Both the position numbers and the translations under genes were made by a program. A stretch of 64,000 bases of DNA from a bacterium (GTDB lineage Bacteria > Pseudomonadota > Alphaproteobacteria > Caulobacterales > Caulobacteraceae), in contig JAVBXP010000013.1 of the NCBI GenBank assembly GCA_030824495.1, positions 1 to 64,000 of the forward strand, in the 5' to 3' direction. Below, in pieces: positions 56,200 through 64,000 of the stretch. Under the pieces are notes generated by a model, which was given only the letters and a program-made list of their open reading frames with translations, had not been told where the DNA came from and searched no databases. How positions within the stretch are numbered: the stretch's first letter is position 1; each line of letters opens with the position of its first letter.

Positions 56200-56529
56200 C
56201 TACTGGACGTCGTCGTCGGCCGAAACGCCGCCTTCGCCTTCCCAGGCGCCGATCGCGCGGGCCTGGCTGCGGCTGAACTTCAGGCGGACGCCGGCGCCGA
56301 AGCCGCCGCTTTCATCGATGAACATCGCGCCCAGCTCCTCCAGCGCCCGCCGGGCCGCCATCAGGGCCTCATTGTCCTCACTGTGGACGGCGCGCTTGGC
56401 TTCCAGGCGGCGGATCGCGGCCAGGTCCAGGCCAGAGCGGATGGACAGCTTGGTCTGGCTGACGCCGGTCAGGGCGCGGGCGGCGGTGATCTGGGGGCCG
56501 GTGATCATGGGCGTGTCGTGCTCCGTCAT
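56200..56529 (-). CDS. XRE-family helix-turn-helix regulator
   Basis: The 109-residue protein has an N-terminal HTH of the Cro/C1 type (ITAARALTGVSQTKLSIRSGLDLAAIRRLE), where QTKLSIRSG is the recognition region. The C-terminal half (RRALEELGAMFIDESGGFGAGVRLK) is a short beta region that may dimerise. It is 22 bp downstream of the CicA-like gene and followed 2 bp later by the NTP pyrophosphohydrolase. An ATG at 56508 is an alternative. It may control its own cluster. Confidence 0.8.
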   Translation of the reverse strand: MTEHDTPMITGPQITAARALTGVSQTKLSIRSGLDLAAIRRLEAKRAVHSEDNEALMAARRALEELGAMFIDESGGFGAGVRLKFSRSQARAIGAWEGEGGVSADDDVQ

Positions 56530-56551
56530 CGAGGTGACCGAGCCAGCTATG

Positions 56552-57217
56552 TCAGGGCTTTTCCTTGAAGACCTGGTAGCCAGCCTCGTCGGCTATCGCC
56601 AGCATCTCACGATCGCCGCTGGTGTCGCCATAGGCGGCCGCCAGATGGATGTCGGGGCCAAACACCGCCTGCAGCCGGCGGACCTTCTCCGGCCCCCGGC
56701 AGTTCGCGCCCACGAACCCGCCGGCCACGCGATCATGCTCGTCGAAGGCCAGTTCGGTGCCGATCAGCAGGTCGGCGCCCAGCCCGCGCGCAAATGGCGC
56801 GACGACGATGTCAGGCGAGGCGGTGACGATCACCAGCTTGGCCCGGCGTTGATCCCAGCGCCGCCAAGTGCGGACCGCGTCCGGCCGCAGCAGGCGAGGG
56901 GCCATGATCTCGGCGAACTGGCGCGCCTCGGCCTCCAACTGCTCGCGCGGCACGCCGGTCAGGTACTCGCGCACCGCCGCCGCCTTGATCCGCCCGCGGT
57001 TGCGGTGGCCGAGATAGGAGATCGCGGCCGGGATCAACTTGACCAGGCCGCTATTGTAGCGGGCCGGGCCCGCTCGCCACTTCAGGAAGGCGGTGAAACT
57101 GTCGCGAACCGTCAGAGTGCCGTCGAAGTCGAAGGCGACGACGCCCGCGTCCTCGATGTGTTCGTTCAAGGATTCGATGGGCGAGGCTCCTATGCGCCGT
57201 AGATTTCGCCTGGCCAT
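56552..57217 (-). CDS. cicA: HAD-superfamily IB phosphatase, CicA-like
   Basis: The 221-residue phosphotransferase has motif I DFDGTLTVRDSF, motif II VTASPD (VIVTASPDIVVAPFARGLGA) and motif III/IV GDTSGDREMLAIADE. The N-terminal Arg-rich stretch precedes it. In Caulobacter the HAD gene cicA lies in the clpP-clpX region, and its dose is reported to matter for growth and shape. Position and motifs fit, so I use that name; orthology is inference. PgpC-type lipid phosphatases share this fold. Divergent from clpX. Confidence 0.75.
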   Translation of the reverse strand: MARRNLRRIGASPIESLNEHIEDAGVVAFDFDGTLTVRDSFTAFLKWRAGPARYNSGLVKLIPAAISYLGHRNRGRIKAAAVREYLTGVPREQLEAEARQFAEIMAPRLLRPDAVRTWRRWDQRRAKLVIVTASPDIVVAPFARGLGADLLIGTELAFDEHDRVAGGFVGANCRGPEKVRRLQAVFGPDIHLAAAYGDTSGDREMLAIADEAGYQVFKEKP

Positions 57218-57557
57218 ACTACCCCCAACACGCCGCCCCGGCGCGTGTGTCAACTTCAAGCCAAGCCTCGCGACGCCGTTTCGGCCTTTGGGGAGGAGCC
57301 GGTGCGACATCAGCGACAGCTCACTTGCACCGCTTTAACCGGTTCCCATCTAGAGATTCGGATAGGCTCGCCATCGGGCGCCGCGACACCATTTGTCACT
57401 GAGCACCGGCGAAGGCTTGTGATCGTGTCTCGGATCGGGGAATGTCAAGGATTAGACAACCCCGGGCGCGTATCCTGTATTGATGGCGTTCAGGGACGCC
57501 TCCGGGCCGAGCGATGACGATAATGCGTCGATGTCGTCGAGAGAGTGAGAAACGACC
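57218..57557. other. Divergent promoter region between cicA and clpX
   Basis: About 340 bp without a gene. A TGTC-(8 bp)-GACA inverted repeat (TGTCAAGGATTAGACA) lies near 57445-57460. On the clpX side TTAGAC and TGTATT are about 18 bp apart and may be a promoter. I could not find a clear heat-shock element. Confidence 0.35.
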
Positions 57558-58820
57558 ATGACCAAGGCCGCAAGCGGGGACTCCAAGAGCACTCTTTATT
57601 GCTCTTTCTGCGGCAAGAGCCAGCATGAGGTCCGCAAGTTAATCGCGGGCCCGACCGTGTTCATCTGTGATGAATGCGTAGAGCTGTGCATGGATATCAT
57701 CCGCGAAGAACACAAGATTTCCTTCGTGAAGTCTAAGGACGGCGTGCCAACGCCTAAAGAGATCCGCGAAGTTCTCGACGATTACGTGATCGGCCAAGAC
57801 CACGCCAAGAAGGTGCTGTCGGTCGCCGTTCACAACCACTACAAGCGTCTGAACCACGCGACGAAGAATAACGACGTCGAACTGGGCAAGGCGAACATCC
57901 TGCTCATCGGCCCGACCGGAACCGGCAAGACGCTGCTGGCCCAGACCCTGGCCCGAATCATCGATGTTCCGTTCACGGTCGCCGACGCCACGACCCTGAC
58001 TGAAGCCGGCTATGTCGGCGAAGATGTCGAAAATATTATCCTGAAGCTGCTCCAGGCCGCCGACTACAATGTCGAGCGCGCTCAACGCGGCATCGTCTAT
58101 ATCGATGAAGTCGACAAGATCAGCCGCAAGTCGGACAACCCCTCGATCACCCGCGACGTGTCGGGCGAGGGCGTCCAGCAGGCGCTGCTGAAGATCATGG
58201 AAGGCACCGTCGCCTCCGTGCCGCCGCAAGGCGGGCGCAAGCATCCGCAGCAGGAATTCCTGCAGGTCGACACCACCAACATCCTGTTCATCTGCGGCGG
58301 CGCCTTCGCCGGGCTCGAGAAGATCATCTCGGCGCGCGGTCAAGGCACCTCGATCGGTTTCGGCGCGAAGGTGTCGGATCCGGACGAACGCCGCACGGGC
58401 GAAGTTTTCCGCCAGGTGGAGCCGGACGATCTGCTGCGCTTTGGCCTGATCCCGGAATTCGTCGGCCGTCTGCCGGTGATCGCCACCCTGGACGACCTGG
58501 ACGAACCGGCGCTGGTGAAGATCCTCACCGAGCCGAAGAACGCCTTCGTCAAGCAGTACCAGCGTCTGTTCGACATGGAGAATGTCGGCCTGACCTTCAC
58601 CGACGACGCGCTCAATGCGGTGGCCCGCAAGGCCATCATCCGCAAGACCGGCGCGCGCGGTCTGCGTTCGATCCTGGAAGGCATCCTGCTCGACACCATG
58701 TACGAGCTGCCGACCTATGACGGGGTCGAAGAGATCGTCGTCAACGCCGAAGTCGTAGAGGGCCGCGCTCAGCCGCTGGTCATCTATGCCGAGCGTCGAG
58801 ACAAGGGCGGCGCGGCTTAA
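57558..58820 (+). CDS. clpX: ClpX unfoldase, ATPase subunit of ClpXP
   Basis: Unfolds and feeds tagged proteins to ClpP. In 420 residues the N-terminal zinc-binding domain has CSFCGKSQ and CDEC. The AAA+ module has Walker [10 protein letters not shown], the pore loop [10 protein letters not shown], Walker [11 protein letters not shown], and the ClpP-docking loop near the [13 protein letters not shown] segment (IGF-type). The C-terminal sensor 2 block is [10 protein letters not shown]. The ATG at 57558 is followed immediately by the zinc domain. A strong terminator closes it. Confidence 0.98.
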   Translation: MTKAASGDSKSTLYCSFCGKSQHEVRKLIAGPTVFICDECVELCMDIIREEHKISFVKSKDGVPTPKEIREVLDDYVIGQDHAKKVLSVAVHNHYKRLNHATKNNDVELGKANILLIGPTGTGKTLLAQTLARIIDVPFTVADATTLTEAGYVGEDVENIILKLLQAADYNVERAQRGIVYIDEVDKISRKSDNPSITRDVSGEGVQQALLKIMEGTVASVPPQGGRKHPQQEFLQVDTTNILFICGGAFAGLEKIISARGQGTSIGFGAKVSDPDERRTGEVFRQVEPDDLLRFGLIPEFVGRLPVIATLDDLDEPALVKILTEPKNAFVKQYQRLFDMENVGLTFTDDALNAVARKAIIRKTGARGLRSILEGILLDTMYELPTYDGVEEIVVNAEVVEGRAQPLVIYAERRDKGGAA

Positions 58821-58845
58821 GAGCCGGGACGTCTGAACATGATCA

Positions 58846-58882
58846 AGGCCCCACGGACCGGTTCCGTGGGGCCTTTTTCTTT
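58846..58882 (+). terminator. Rho-independent terminator of clpX
   Basis: GGCCCCACGGA (58847-58857), loop CCGGT, TCCGTGGGGCC (58863-58873), then TTTTTCTTT. It is an 11-bp perfect stem with a U run, 25 bp after the clpX stop. Confidence 0.95.
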
Positions 58883-58894
58883 GCGTGCTGCTCG

Positions 58895-60331
58895 ATGACC
58901 TACGTCGCGCCGCCTTGCGACCGAGGCGTGGTCGCGACGACTGAGGGACGCACGGGCACGGCGAAAGGGCCGCTGGTCCTGATCGGAACGGTGCTGGGCT
59001 CCAGTCTGGCGTTCATCGACGGTTCGGCGGTCAATCTGACCTTGCCCGTGATCCAGCGTGAGCTTGGCGGCGACGCGGCCTCGGCGCAGTGGATCATGAA
59101 CGCCTACCTGCTGTTTCTCGGCGCCTTGGTCCTGGCCGGAGGCGCGGCGGCTGACCGCTACGGCCGGCGCAGCGTGTTCGTGGTCGGAGTCATCATCTTC
59201 TCCTGCGCGTCTGCCCTGTGCGGCCTGGCGCCAAGCCTGCACCTGCTGATCGCATCACGGGCGCTTCAGGGCGTCGGGGCCGCCATGCTCGTTCCTGCCA
59301 GCCTGGCCATTCTGGGAGCCTCCTTCGACAAGGAAGGCCGGGCCAGGGCGATCGGCATTTGGGCGGGGGCAGGGGGACTGATGAGCGCGATCGGACCGGT
59401 GCTGGGCGGTTGGCTGACCGACACAGTCAGTTGGCGGGCGGTCTTCCTGATCAACCTTCCGCTGGCGGCGCTGGCGATCGGGTTCATCCTGGCCGGTGCC
59501 CGCGAGAGCAAGGCGCCCCAGGCTGGGCCGATCGACTGGGCCGGCGCCTTGAGCGGGACGGCGGGCTTGGCGGCCATCACCTGGAGCCTGACCGAAGCGC
59601 CGGCGCGCGGCTTCACCGCGGAGCCGGTGATCGCTGGCTTGCTGCTGGGCGTCGGGGCCTTGGCGGCCTTCGTCGTGATCGAGCGTCGGGCCGAGAGCCC
59701 CATGGTTCCGCTCTCGCTGTTCAGCTCGGCGACATTCGCCGGGGCGAACGGTCTGACCTTCCTGCTCTACGCCGCGTTCAGCGGCGCATTGTTCCTGCTG
59801 CCGTTCCAGTTGATCGACGTCCATGGCTACGCCGCGGCCAGTGCAGGCGCCGCCTTGCTGCCGCTCTCCATCGGGCTGGCGGTTCTGTCGCCCTTGGCCG
59901 GGGCGATGACGGCGCGGGTTGGCGTTCGCCTGATGCTGACCGTTGGTCCATTGCTCGCGGCCGGCGGGTTCGTGCTGCTGGCCGTCAGGGCCGGCGAGGC
60001 CAGCTACTGGAGCGGAGTCTTCCCCGGCCTGACCCTATTGGCGATCGGCATGGGCGTCGCGGTCGCGCCGCTGACGGACGCGGTGCTGGGCGCCGCCCCG
60101 GCCGCCTATGAGGGGGCGGCTTCGGGTGTGAACAATGCGACGGCCAGGATCGGCGGGTTGGCGGCGGTGGCTCTGGCCGGGTTTGTGCTGGCGATGGGCG
60201 CAGGCGACGGCGCGGCGTCGGGCCTCGCCCAAGGCTATGAGGCGGCCATGAAGGTCGCGGCTATGGCTGCGGCTGCGGCGGGTCTGATAGGGGCCGTGAC
60301 GATCAGATCGCCAGCAGCCAAGAGCGAATAG
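58895..60331 (+). CDS. MFS transporter, DHA2 (EmrB/QacA) type
   Basis: Drug:proton antiporter-like export protein of 478 residues with 14 predicted membrane helices. Visible are motif A GGAAADRYGRRSVF between helices 2 and 3, the motif C-type segment GPVLGGWLTD, and the first-helix FIDGSAVNLTLPVIQREL. The specific substrate is unknown. There is no regulator or membrane-fusion partner beside it. The start is uncertain: ATG 58895 gives a hydrophilic head of about 25 residues, and GTG codons inside it are possible. Confidence 0.85.
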   Translation: MTYVAPPCDRGVVATTEGRTGTAKGPLVLIGTVLGSSLAFIDGSAVNLTLPVIQRELGGDAASAQWIMNAYLLFLGALVLAGGAAADRYGRRSVFVVGVIIFSCASALCGLAPSLHLLIASRALQGVGAAMLVPASLAILGASFDKEGRARAIGIWAGAGGLMSAIGPVLGGWLTDTVSWRAVFLINLPLAALAIGFILAGARESKAPQAGPIDWAGALSGTAGLAAITWSLTEAPARGFTAEPVIAGLLLGVGALAAFVVIERRAESPMVPLSLFSSATFAGANGLTFLLYAAFSGALFLLPFQLIDVHGYAAASAGAALLPLSIGLAVLSPLAGAMTARVGVRLMLTVGPLLAAGGFVLLAVRAGEASYWSGVFPGLTLLAIGMGVAVAPLTDAVLGAAPAAYEGAASGVNNATARIGGLAAVALAGFVLAMGAGDGAASGLAQGYEAAMKVAAMAAAAAGLIGAVTIRSPAAKSE

Positions 60332-60338
60332 GCCGTGG

Positions 60339-61142
60339 CTATTTCGCGGGGGCGCTAGCGCGCGGTTTCATCCGCTCCATCCAGTCCAGCGTAGTCAGCC
60401 AATAGCGATCTGTTCGCGCCAGGAAGCCGTCGCTGCGGCGCGCCTCGATCCAGCCGTCGAGCAGGTTGAGCAGGTCGGCGTCGCCCTTTCGGATCGCAAA
60501 GGCGTCGGCGGTGCCCGCCAGCGGGTCGCCGGCGACCACGACATATTTCTCAGGGCTTCTCGCCGCGATCAGGCGCGGGATCGGCGCCTTGTAGGCCAGG
60601 CCCATGACCGCACCGGACTGCAGCGCCCGCTCGGCGGCGATCAGGTCCGGAAAGATCTCGATGGTGGCCAGCGGCAGGCGGGCCTTGGCCAGGTCTGCGG
60701 CCGGCGTGCCCGCGACGGCGCCGATGATGGTCCCGGCCTTGTCCAGGTCAGCGAGCTTGTGGGCGCCGGCGGTGACGATGCTGACCTCGCTCTCGCCATA
60801 GGGCCGGGTGAACCAAGCCTGGCGCAGGCGGTCGGGCTCAATGGCCAGAGAGGCTGCGATCAGGTCGCAATCGCCTTTCGCCAGTCGGGACATCATGTCC
60901 TCATAGGTGACCGGCACGAATTCAGGCGTCAGATTAAAGTCGGAGCTCAAACGTTTGGCGACGTCGATCTCGTGGCCGATCCAGTGTCCACGAGGGGTCT
61001 TGAGCGCATAGGGCGCAGTCTCGACGATGCAGACCTTCAAGGTTCCGCGCTTGACGGCGGCGTCAAAGGTCTGTGCTCCAGCCGACCCCGCGGCCAGGAG
61101 AGTCAGCCCAAGGATGGCGCTCGTAAGCAAACCGTGCCGCAT
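60339..61142 (-). CDS. Periplasmic solute-binding protein, amino-acid type (SBP family 3), orphan
   Basis: The 267-residue product has a signal peptide ending SAGAQTFDA. The binding domain has GTLKVCIVETAPYAL, HEIDVAKRLSSDFNL, YEDMMSRLAKGDCDLIAASLAIEPDR and a late AFAIRKGDADLLNLLDGWIE. It resembles binding proteins of polar amino-acid ABC transporters, but no permease or ATPase gene is nearby. It may serve a distant transporter or act as a sensor or modified enzyme. The ATG at 61142 has GAGG upstream. Confidence 0.82.
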   Translation of the reverse strand: MRHGLLTSAILGLTLLAAGSAGAQTFDAAVKRGTLKVCIVETAPYALKTPRGHWIGHEIDVAKRLSSDFNLTPEFVPVTYEDMMSRLAKGDCDLIAASLAIEPDRLRQAWFTRPYGESEVSIVTAGAHKLADLDKAGTIIGAVAGTPAADLAKARLPLATIEIFPDLIAAERALQSGAVMGLAYKAPIPRLIAARSPEKYVVVAGDPLAGTADAFAIRKGDADLLNLLDGWIEARRSDGFLARTDRYWLTTLDWMERMKPRASAPAK

Positions 61143-61261
61143 GTGGAAAACCTCGCCCAGCTCTCCCGTGATGTGAGTTCGATTAGGGGCCGATGACAAG
61201 GCCTATTCTCAACGGAAGGTTGTTCGCGTTAGGGTGCTGATCAGCGTTAGCGGAGACCACC

Positions 61262-61885
61262 ATGCGCGTCGGCTTGATGATTACGGCGACGATCCTCGGG
61301 CTATGGGGGGCGGCGCCTCCTACGGTCGCCTTGGCCGACTCCTATATCGACTGTTCCTCCAGCGGCTATGGTCGCAACTACTGCTCGGTGAACACCCGTG
61401 GCCGGGTGTGGCTGGATCGCCAGTACAGCAACGATCGTGGCCCATGCATCGAGAACCAGACCTGGGGCCAAGACGGGCGCGGCATCTGGGTGGATCGCGG
61501 ATGCCGTGGGCGTTTCCGGGTCGAGGATCGCTACTCCGGCGGCGGCAAGGATAAGGACAACACCGCGGCCGTGGTCGGCGGGCTGCTGATTGGCGGACTG
61601 TTGCTGGGCGCGCTGGCGGCGAACTCCAAGAACAACAACAACGACAGCGGGTCCTCCTGGAGCGGGGATTCCCGCCGCGCGGTCGACAGTTGTTCGAACG
61701 AGGCCATGAGCCAGGCCTCGCGCTATGGCTCGCGGGCGCGGATCGACCGCATCACCTCGGCCCGCGCGCAGAACCGCGGCTATTCGGTTCAGGGCTATGT
61801 CGCCGCCGACGTCGGGCCGCGGACCGTGACCTACAGCTTCGACTGCGACTTCGACGGCCGCTACGCCAATGTGGAGCTTAACTAG
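61262..61885 (+). CDS. DUF3011 domain-containing secreted protein
   Basis: The 207-residue product has a signal peptide ending VALADSYI. The DUF3011 block has cysteines in the pattern DCSSSGYGRNYCSV, PCIENQTWGQDGRGIWV and DRGCRGRF, which is the family signature. A Gly-rich hydrophobic stretch follows (VVGGLLIGGLLLGALAA, possibly a membrane segment or a glycine-zipper). An Asn/Ser-rich linker comes next and a C-terminal domain with two further cysteines (SCSNEAM and FDCDFDG). Function unknown; likely a cell-envelope protein. Confidence 0.8.
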   Translation: MRVGLMITATILGLWGAAPPTVALADSYIDCSSSGYGRNYCSVNTRGRVWLDRQYSNDRGPCIENQTWGQDGRGIWVDRGCRGRFRVEDRYSGGGKDKDNTAAVVGGLLIGGLLLGALAANSKNNNNDSGSSWSGDSRRAVDSCSNEAMSQASRYGSRARIDRITSARAQNRGYSVQGYVAADVGPRTVTYSFDCDFDGRYANVELN

Positions 61886-62257
61886 ATGCGCGTGCTCGCA
61901 GCCGCGGCTCTGGCCATGCTTTTGGCGCTCCCGGCGGGTTGCGACAGGTCGGCCGAGCCGGCCAAGCCGGTCCCGGCGCAGCCGGTGGCCGCCCCTGTGG
62001 CTGCAGGCGTCCCGACGCCAACGCTGGCGGCTCCGCGCGGCAAGTTCGACGCGATATCCACTACGGCGATGGGGGTGACTGGCGACCTGAGCGCGACGGA
62101 GGCCGGTTTCGCGTTTTCGCAGGGCCAGACCTACGGTTTGGAAGGCGTCGGCACGGCTAGCGGCGCAGATCCCTACGCCGTCACCAAGGCGAGCTTCTCA
62201 AGCCTGATCAACGTGCCGGACGCCGCCGTCCTGGACGTTTTCCGCGTCACCAAGTAA
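61886..62257 (+). CDS. Small lipoprotein, unknown function
   Basis: The 123-residue product has a lipoprotein signal with lipobox LPAGC (Cys19), so the mature protein is anchored by acylation. A Pro/Ala-rich linker follows, then a domain (about 50-123) with ISTTAMGVTGDLSATEAGFAFSQGQTY and a C-terminal VLDVFRVTK. I do not recognise the domain. The ATG begins immediately after the TAG of the DUF3011 gene, so the two are translationally coupled and probably act together. Confidence 0.75.
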   Translation: MRVLAAAALAMLLALPAGCDRSAEPAKPVPAQPVAAPVAAGVPTPTLAAPRGKFDAISTTAMGVTGDLSATEAGFAFSQGQTYGLEGVGTASGADPYAVTKASFSSLINVPDAAVLDVFRVTK

Positions 62258-62548
62258 GACCACGCTCAGGCCCGCAACGGCGGTTTCTGCGGCGCGGCTC
62301 CGACAACCTTCATCCTCACCCATGAAGGCGTGGATAGCAGCGGCGCGCCGGCCTTGTTCCTGGTCGCCTTCAGCGGCGCGAGGCCACCGTCTGGTAACTC
62401 TCCCGAGAACGAGCTTTGCGGGACGTTCATGTACGCGCCCTCGGCCGGGCCGCCCGCGACGAAATAGCCGTGAATTCCGCTGGCGTCGGCGCGACGACGC
62501 GGGCTTGAGGCGCTAACAGGGGGAGGATTCTCGAACCAGAGGCCCTCC
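62258..62548. other. Region without a supported gene
   Basis: 291 bp. A leftward frame covers it from inside the next gene, but most of that frame is antisense to the amidohydrolase start and lacks recognisable motifs. The GGAGG before the amidohydrolase is at the right edge. I see no other structure. Confidence 0.4.
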
Positions 62549-63997
62549 ATGCGTCGTCGTCCGCTGCTTTCCATCGCCCTCGCTACGGCTTTCAGTCTTG
62601 GCAGCTTCGCCGCGCGGGCGGCCGAACGGGTTGATCTGCTGATCCTTGACGCGACGGTCATCGACGTGGCGACCGGCGCCTTGTCGCCCAAGAGCGCGGT
62701 CGCGGTGCGCGGCGGCGACATCGTCGCAGTGGCACCGACTGCAACGGCCCGCAAGACCTACACCGCGTCCAAGGTTGTTCAGGCCGGCGGCCGCTTTGTG
62801 ATGCCGGGGCTCTGGGACAATCACGTTCACTTTGGCGGCGGGCCGGACCTGATTGGCGAGAACAGGGCGCTCCTGCCGCTCTACCTCGCGCATGGCATAA
62901 CGAGCGTCCGCGACGCGTCAGGCGACCTGCCGCAGGAGGTCTTGGCCTGGCGCGACGAGGTGGCGTCCGGCAAGCTGCTTGGCCCGACGATCTATAGCTC
63001 GGGACCCAAGATCGAAGGTCTCAAGCCGATCTGGAAAGGGACCCTCGAGGTTGGAACCGAGGCCGAGGTCGACGCCGCCCTCACCAAGCTGCAGGGCCTG
63101 CGCGTGGACTTCGTCAAGGTGACCGACAACACCCTCAAGCCGGACCTCTTTCTCTACACTCTGAAGCAGGCCAAGGCCCGAGGGCTCACGACCTCGGCGC
63201 ATATCCCGGCCGCGATCACGGTGGAGCAGGCGAGCCAGGCCGGTCTCGGTTCGATCGAACACATGGGATACGCCCTGAAAATGGGCTCGCCGCAGGAGGC
63301 GCAGATCGCCGCCGACGTGGCCGCTGGCCGGATCACCGGAGCCGAAGCGACCGCACGCACCCTGGCGACATTCGATGAAGCCACCGCCATCGCCGCCTAT
63401 CGCGGCCTTGCGGCGCGGGGAACCTTCGTCACCCCGACCCTGAACGGCAGCCGCATCACCGCCTATCTCGACCAGGACAGCCACGCCGCCGATCCATACC
63501 TCGTCTATATCGGCCCTGGCCTGAAGGCTACCTATGCCTGGCGTGTCGAGCGGGCGGCTAAGGATGACGCGGCCGCCATCGCCCGTCGCCATGCGATCTA
63601 TGAGAAGAACGTCTCGCTCCTGCCATTGCTGCAGGGCGCGGGGGTCTCCATCCTGGCCGGAACCGACGCCGGCTTCCTGAACTCGTTCAACTATCCGGGT
63701 ATCGGCCTGCACGACGAGCTTCAGGTGTTCGTGGACGGCGGCCTGACGCCGCTACAGGCTTTGCAAGCTTCCGTGATCAACGGCCCGCGTTTTCTGGGCA
63801 AGACTGAGCACTACGGCGCCGTGGCTGCAGGCAAGACCGCCGACATCCTGATTCTGGACCAGAACCCACTGGCCGACATCGCCGCGACGCGGAAGATCCA
63901 CGGTATCGTATTGAAAGGGCGGTACTTTGATCGCACGGCCCTGGATGAAATGCTGAAAAACGCTCGCGAACAGGTCGCAAAAGGGGAAGGCGCTTGA
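62549..63997 (+). CDS. Secreted amidohydrolase (metal-dependent)
   Basis: The 482-residue protein has a signal peptide ending SFAARAAERV. The amidohydrolase fold begins with the small beta domain, the metal site DNHVHF, a TIM barrel with SAHIPAA (His) and SIEHMGYAL (His), GTDAGFLNSF (Asp) and the return to the beta domain with AAGKTADILILDQNPL. The likely metal Lys/carboxylate is in VDFVKVTDNT. Relatives hydrolyse cyclic amides or act as prolidase-like enzymes; the substrate is unknown. It ends at the last bases of the window. Confidence 0.9.
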   Translation: MRRRPLLSIALATAFSLGSFAARAAERVDLLILDATVIDVATGALSPKSAVAVRGGDIVAVAPTATARKTYTASKVVQAGGRFVMPGLWDNHVHFGGGPDLIGENRALLPLYLAHGITSVRDASGDLPQEVLAWRDEVASGKLLGPTIYSSGPKIEGLKPIWKGTLEVGTEAEVDAALTKLQGLRVDFVKVTDNTLKPDLFLYTLKQAKARGLTTSAHIPAAITVEQASQAGLGSIEHMGYALKMGSPQEAQIAADVAAGRITGAEATARTLATFDEATAIAAYRGLAARGTFVTPTLNGSRITAYLDQDSHAADPYLVYIGPGLKATYAWRVERAAKDDAAAIARRHAIYEKNVSLLPLLQGAGVSILAGTDAGFLNSFNYPGIGLHDELQVFVDGGLTPLQALQASVINGPRFLGKTEHYGAVAAGKTADILILDQNPLADIAATRKIHGIVLKGRYFDRTALDEMLKNAREQVAKGEGA

Positions 63998-64000
63998 GTA

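Noticed and set aside
62266..62754. A 162-codon leftward frame opposite the amidohydrolase start
   Set aside because: Most of it is antisense to the signal peptide and N-terminal domain, and the rest has no recognisable pattern.

Overview
This is a GC-rich, densely coded window of chromosomal core genes from an alphaproteobacterium, most likely of the family Caulobacteraceae (Caulobacter or Phenylobacterium). Three things point there. The gene sets and their order are typical: aroQ-accB-accC-aat, an M23 peptidase next to a bactofilin, iscR-suf, and tig-clpP with a CicA-like HAD gene beside clpX. RNase E carries an acidic insertion in its S1 domain and ends in a GWWRRG-type tail. Three intergenic sites resemble the Caulobacter housekeeping promoter, with a GCTANAWC-like -10 element. 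I see no prophage, insertion sequence, CRISPR array or integrative element.

Layout. 1-9744: the end of a DUF2155 gene; the leftward operon aroQ-accB-accC-aat (shikimate pathway, first step of fatty-acid synthesis, N-degron tagging); the rightward, overlapping thiS-thiG and a DsbA-like isomerase; an SDR converging on an FAD oxidoreductase; and leftward envelope-quality genes (DsbA-like lipoprotein, M48 peptidase). 9860-20199: rne, then divergently amiC and mrcA (PBP1A) for peptidoglycan; prfB with a programmed +1 frameshift; a ComB-family gene; and the leftward M23 peptidase-bactofilin pair. 20488-25872: bcp, tyrS, anmK, an M20 amidohydrolase, an alpha/beta hydrolase and two palindromic repeat clusters.

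26041-33279 is the iron-sulfur cluster operon iscR-desulfurase-sufB-(unknown)-sufC-sufD-sufS-sufT-sufA. Most of its genes overlap by about 4 bp, and a Caulobacter-type promoter with an IscR-like half-site lies upstream. 33372-45080 holds ltrA, an enoyl-CoA hydratase, a GGDEF protein, rhlE, an acyltransferase, parE, a Gfo/Idh oxidoreductase and a secreted Ntn-hydrolase acylase. 45231-47017 is glnB-glnA (nitrogen). 47250-51869 holds a thiolase-like protein, a histidine phosphatase, nnr, a possible leader ORF with a terminator, a LysE-type exporter and tRNA-Leu(UAG). 52876-58820 is the proteostasis block tig, clpP ... clpX. Inside it is a leftward cluster: HAD phosphatase, XRE regulator, all-alpha NTP pyrophosphohydrolase and an 86-residue unknown. 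58895-63997 holds an MFS exporter, an orphan periplasmic binding protein, a DUF3011 protein with a lipoprotein, and a secreted amidohydrolase.

Nothing here is an obviously new defence or mobile system. The items most worth following are the unknown gene inside the suf operon, the four-gene cluster between clpP and clpX, the small ORF plus terminator before the LysE gene, and four convergent gene pairs that end on one shared CTAG. Starts were chosen from ribosome binding sites, overlaps and family length; functions are inferred from motifs read by eye, without database searches.
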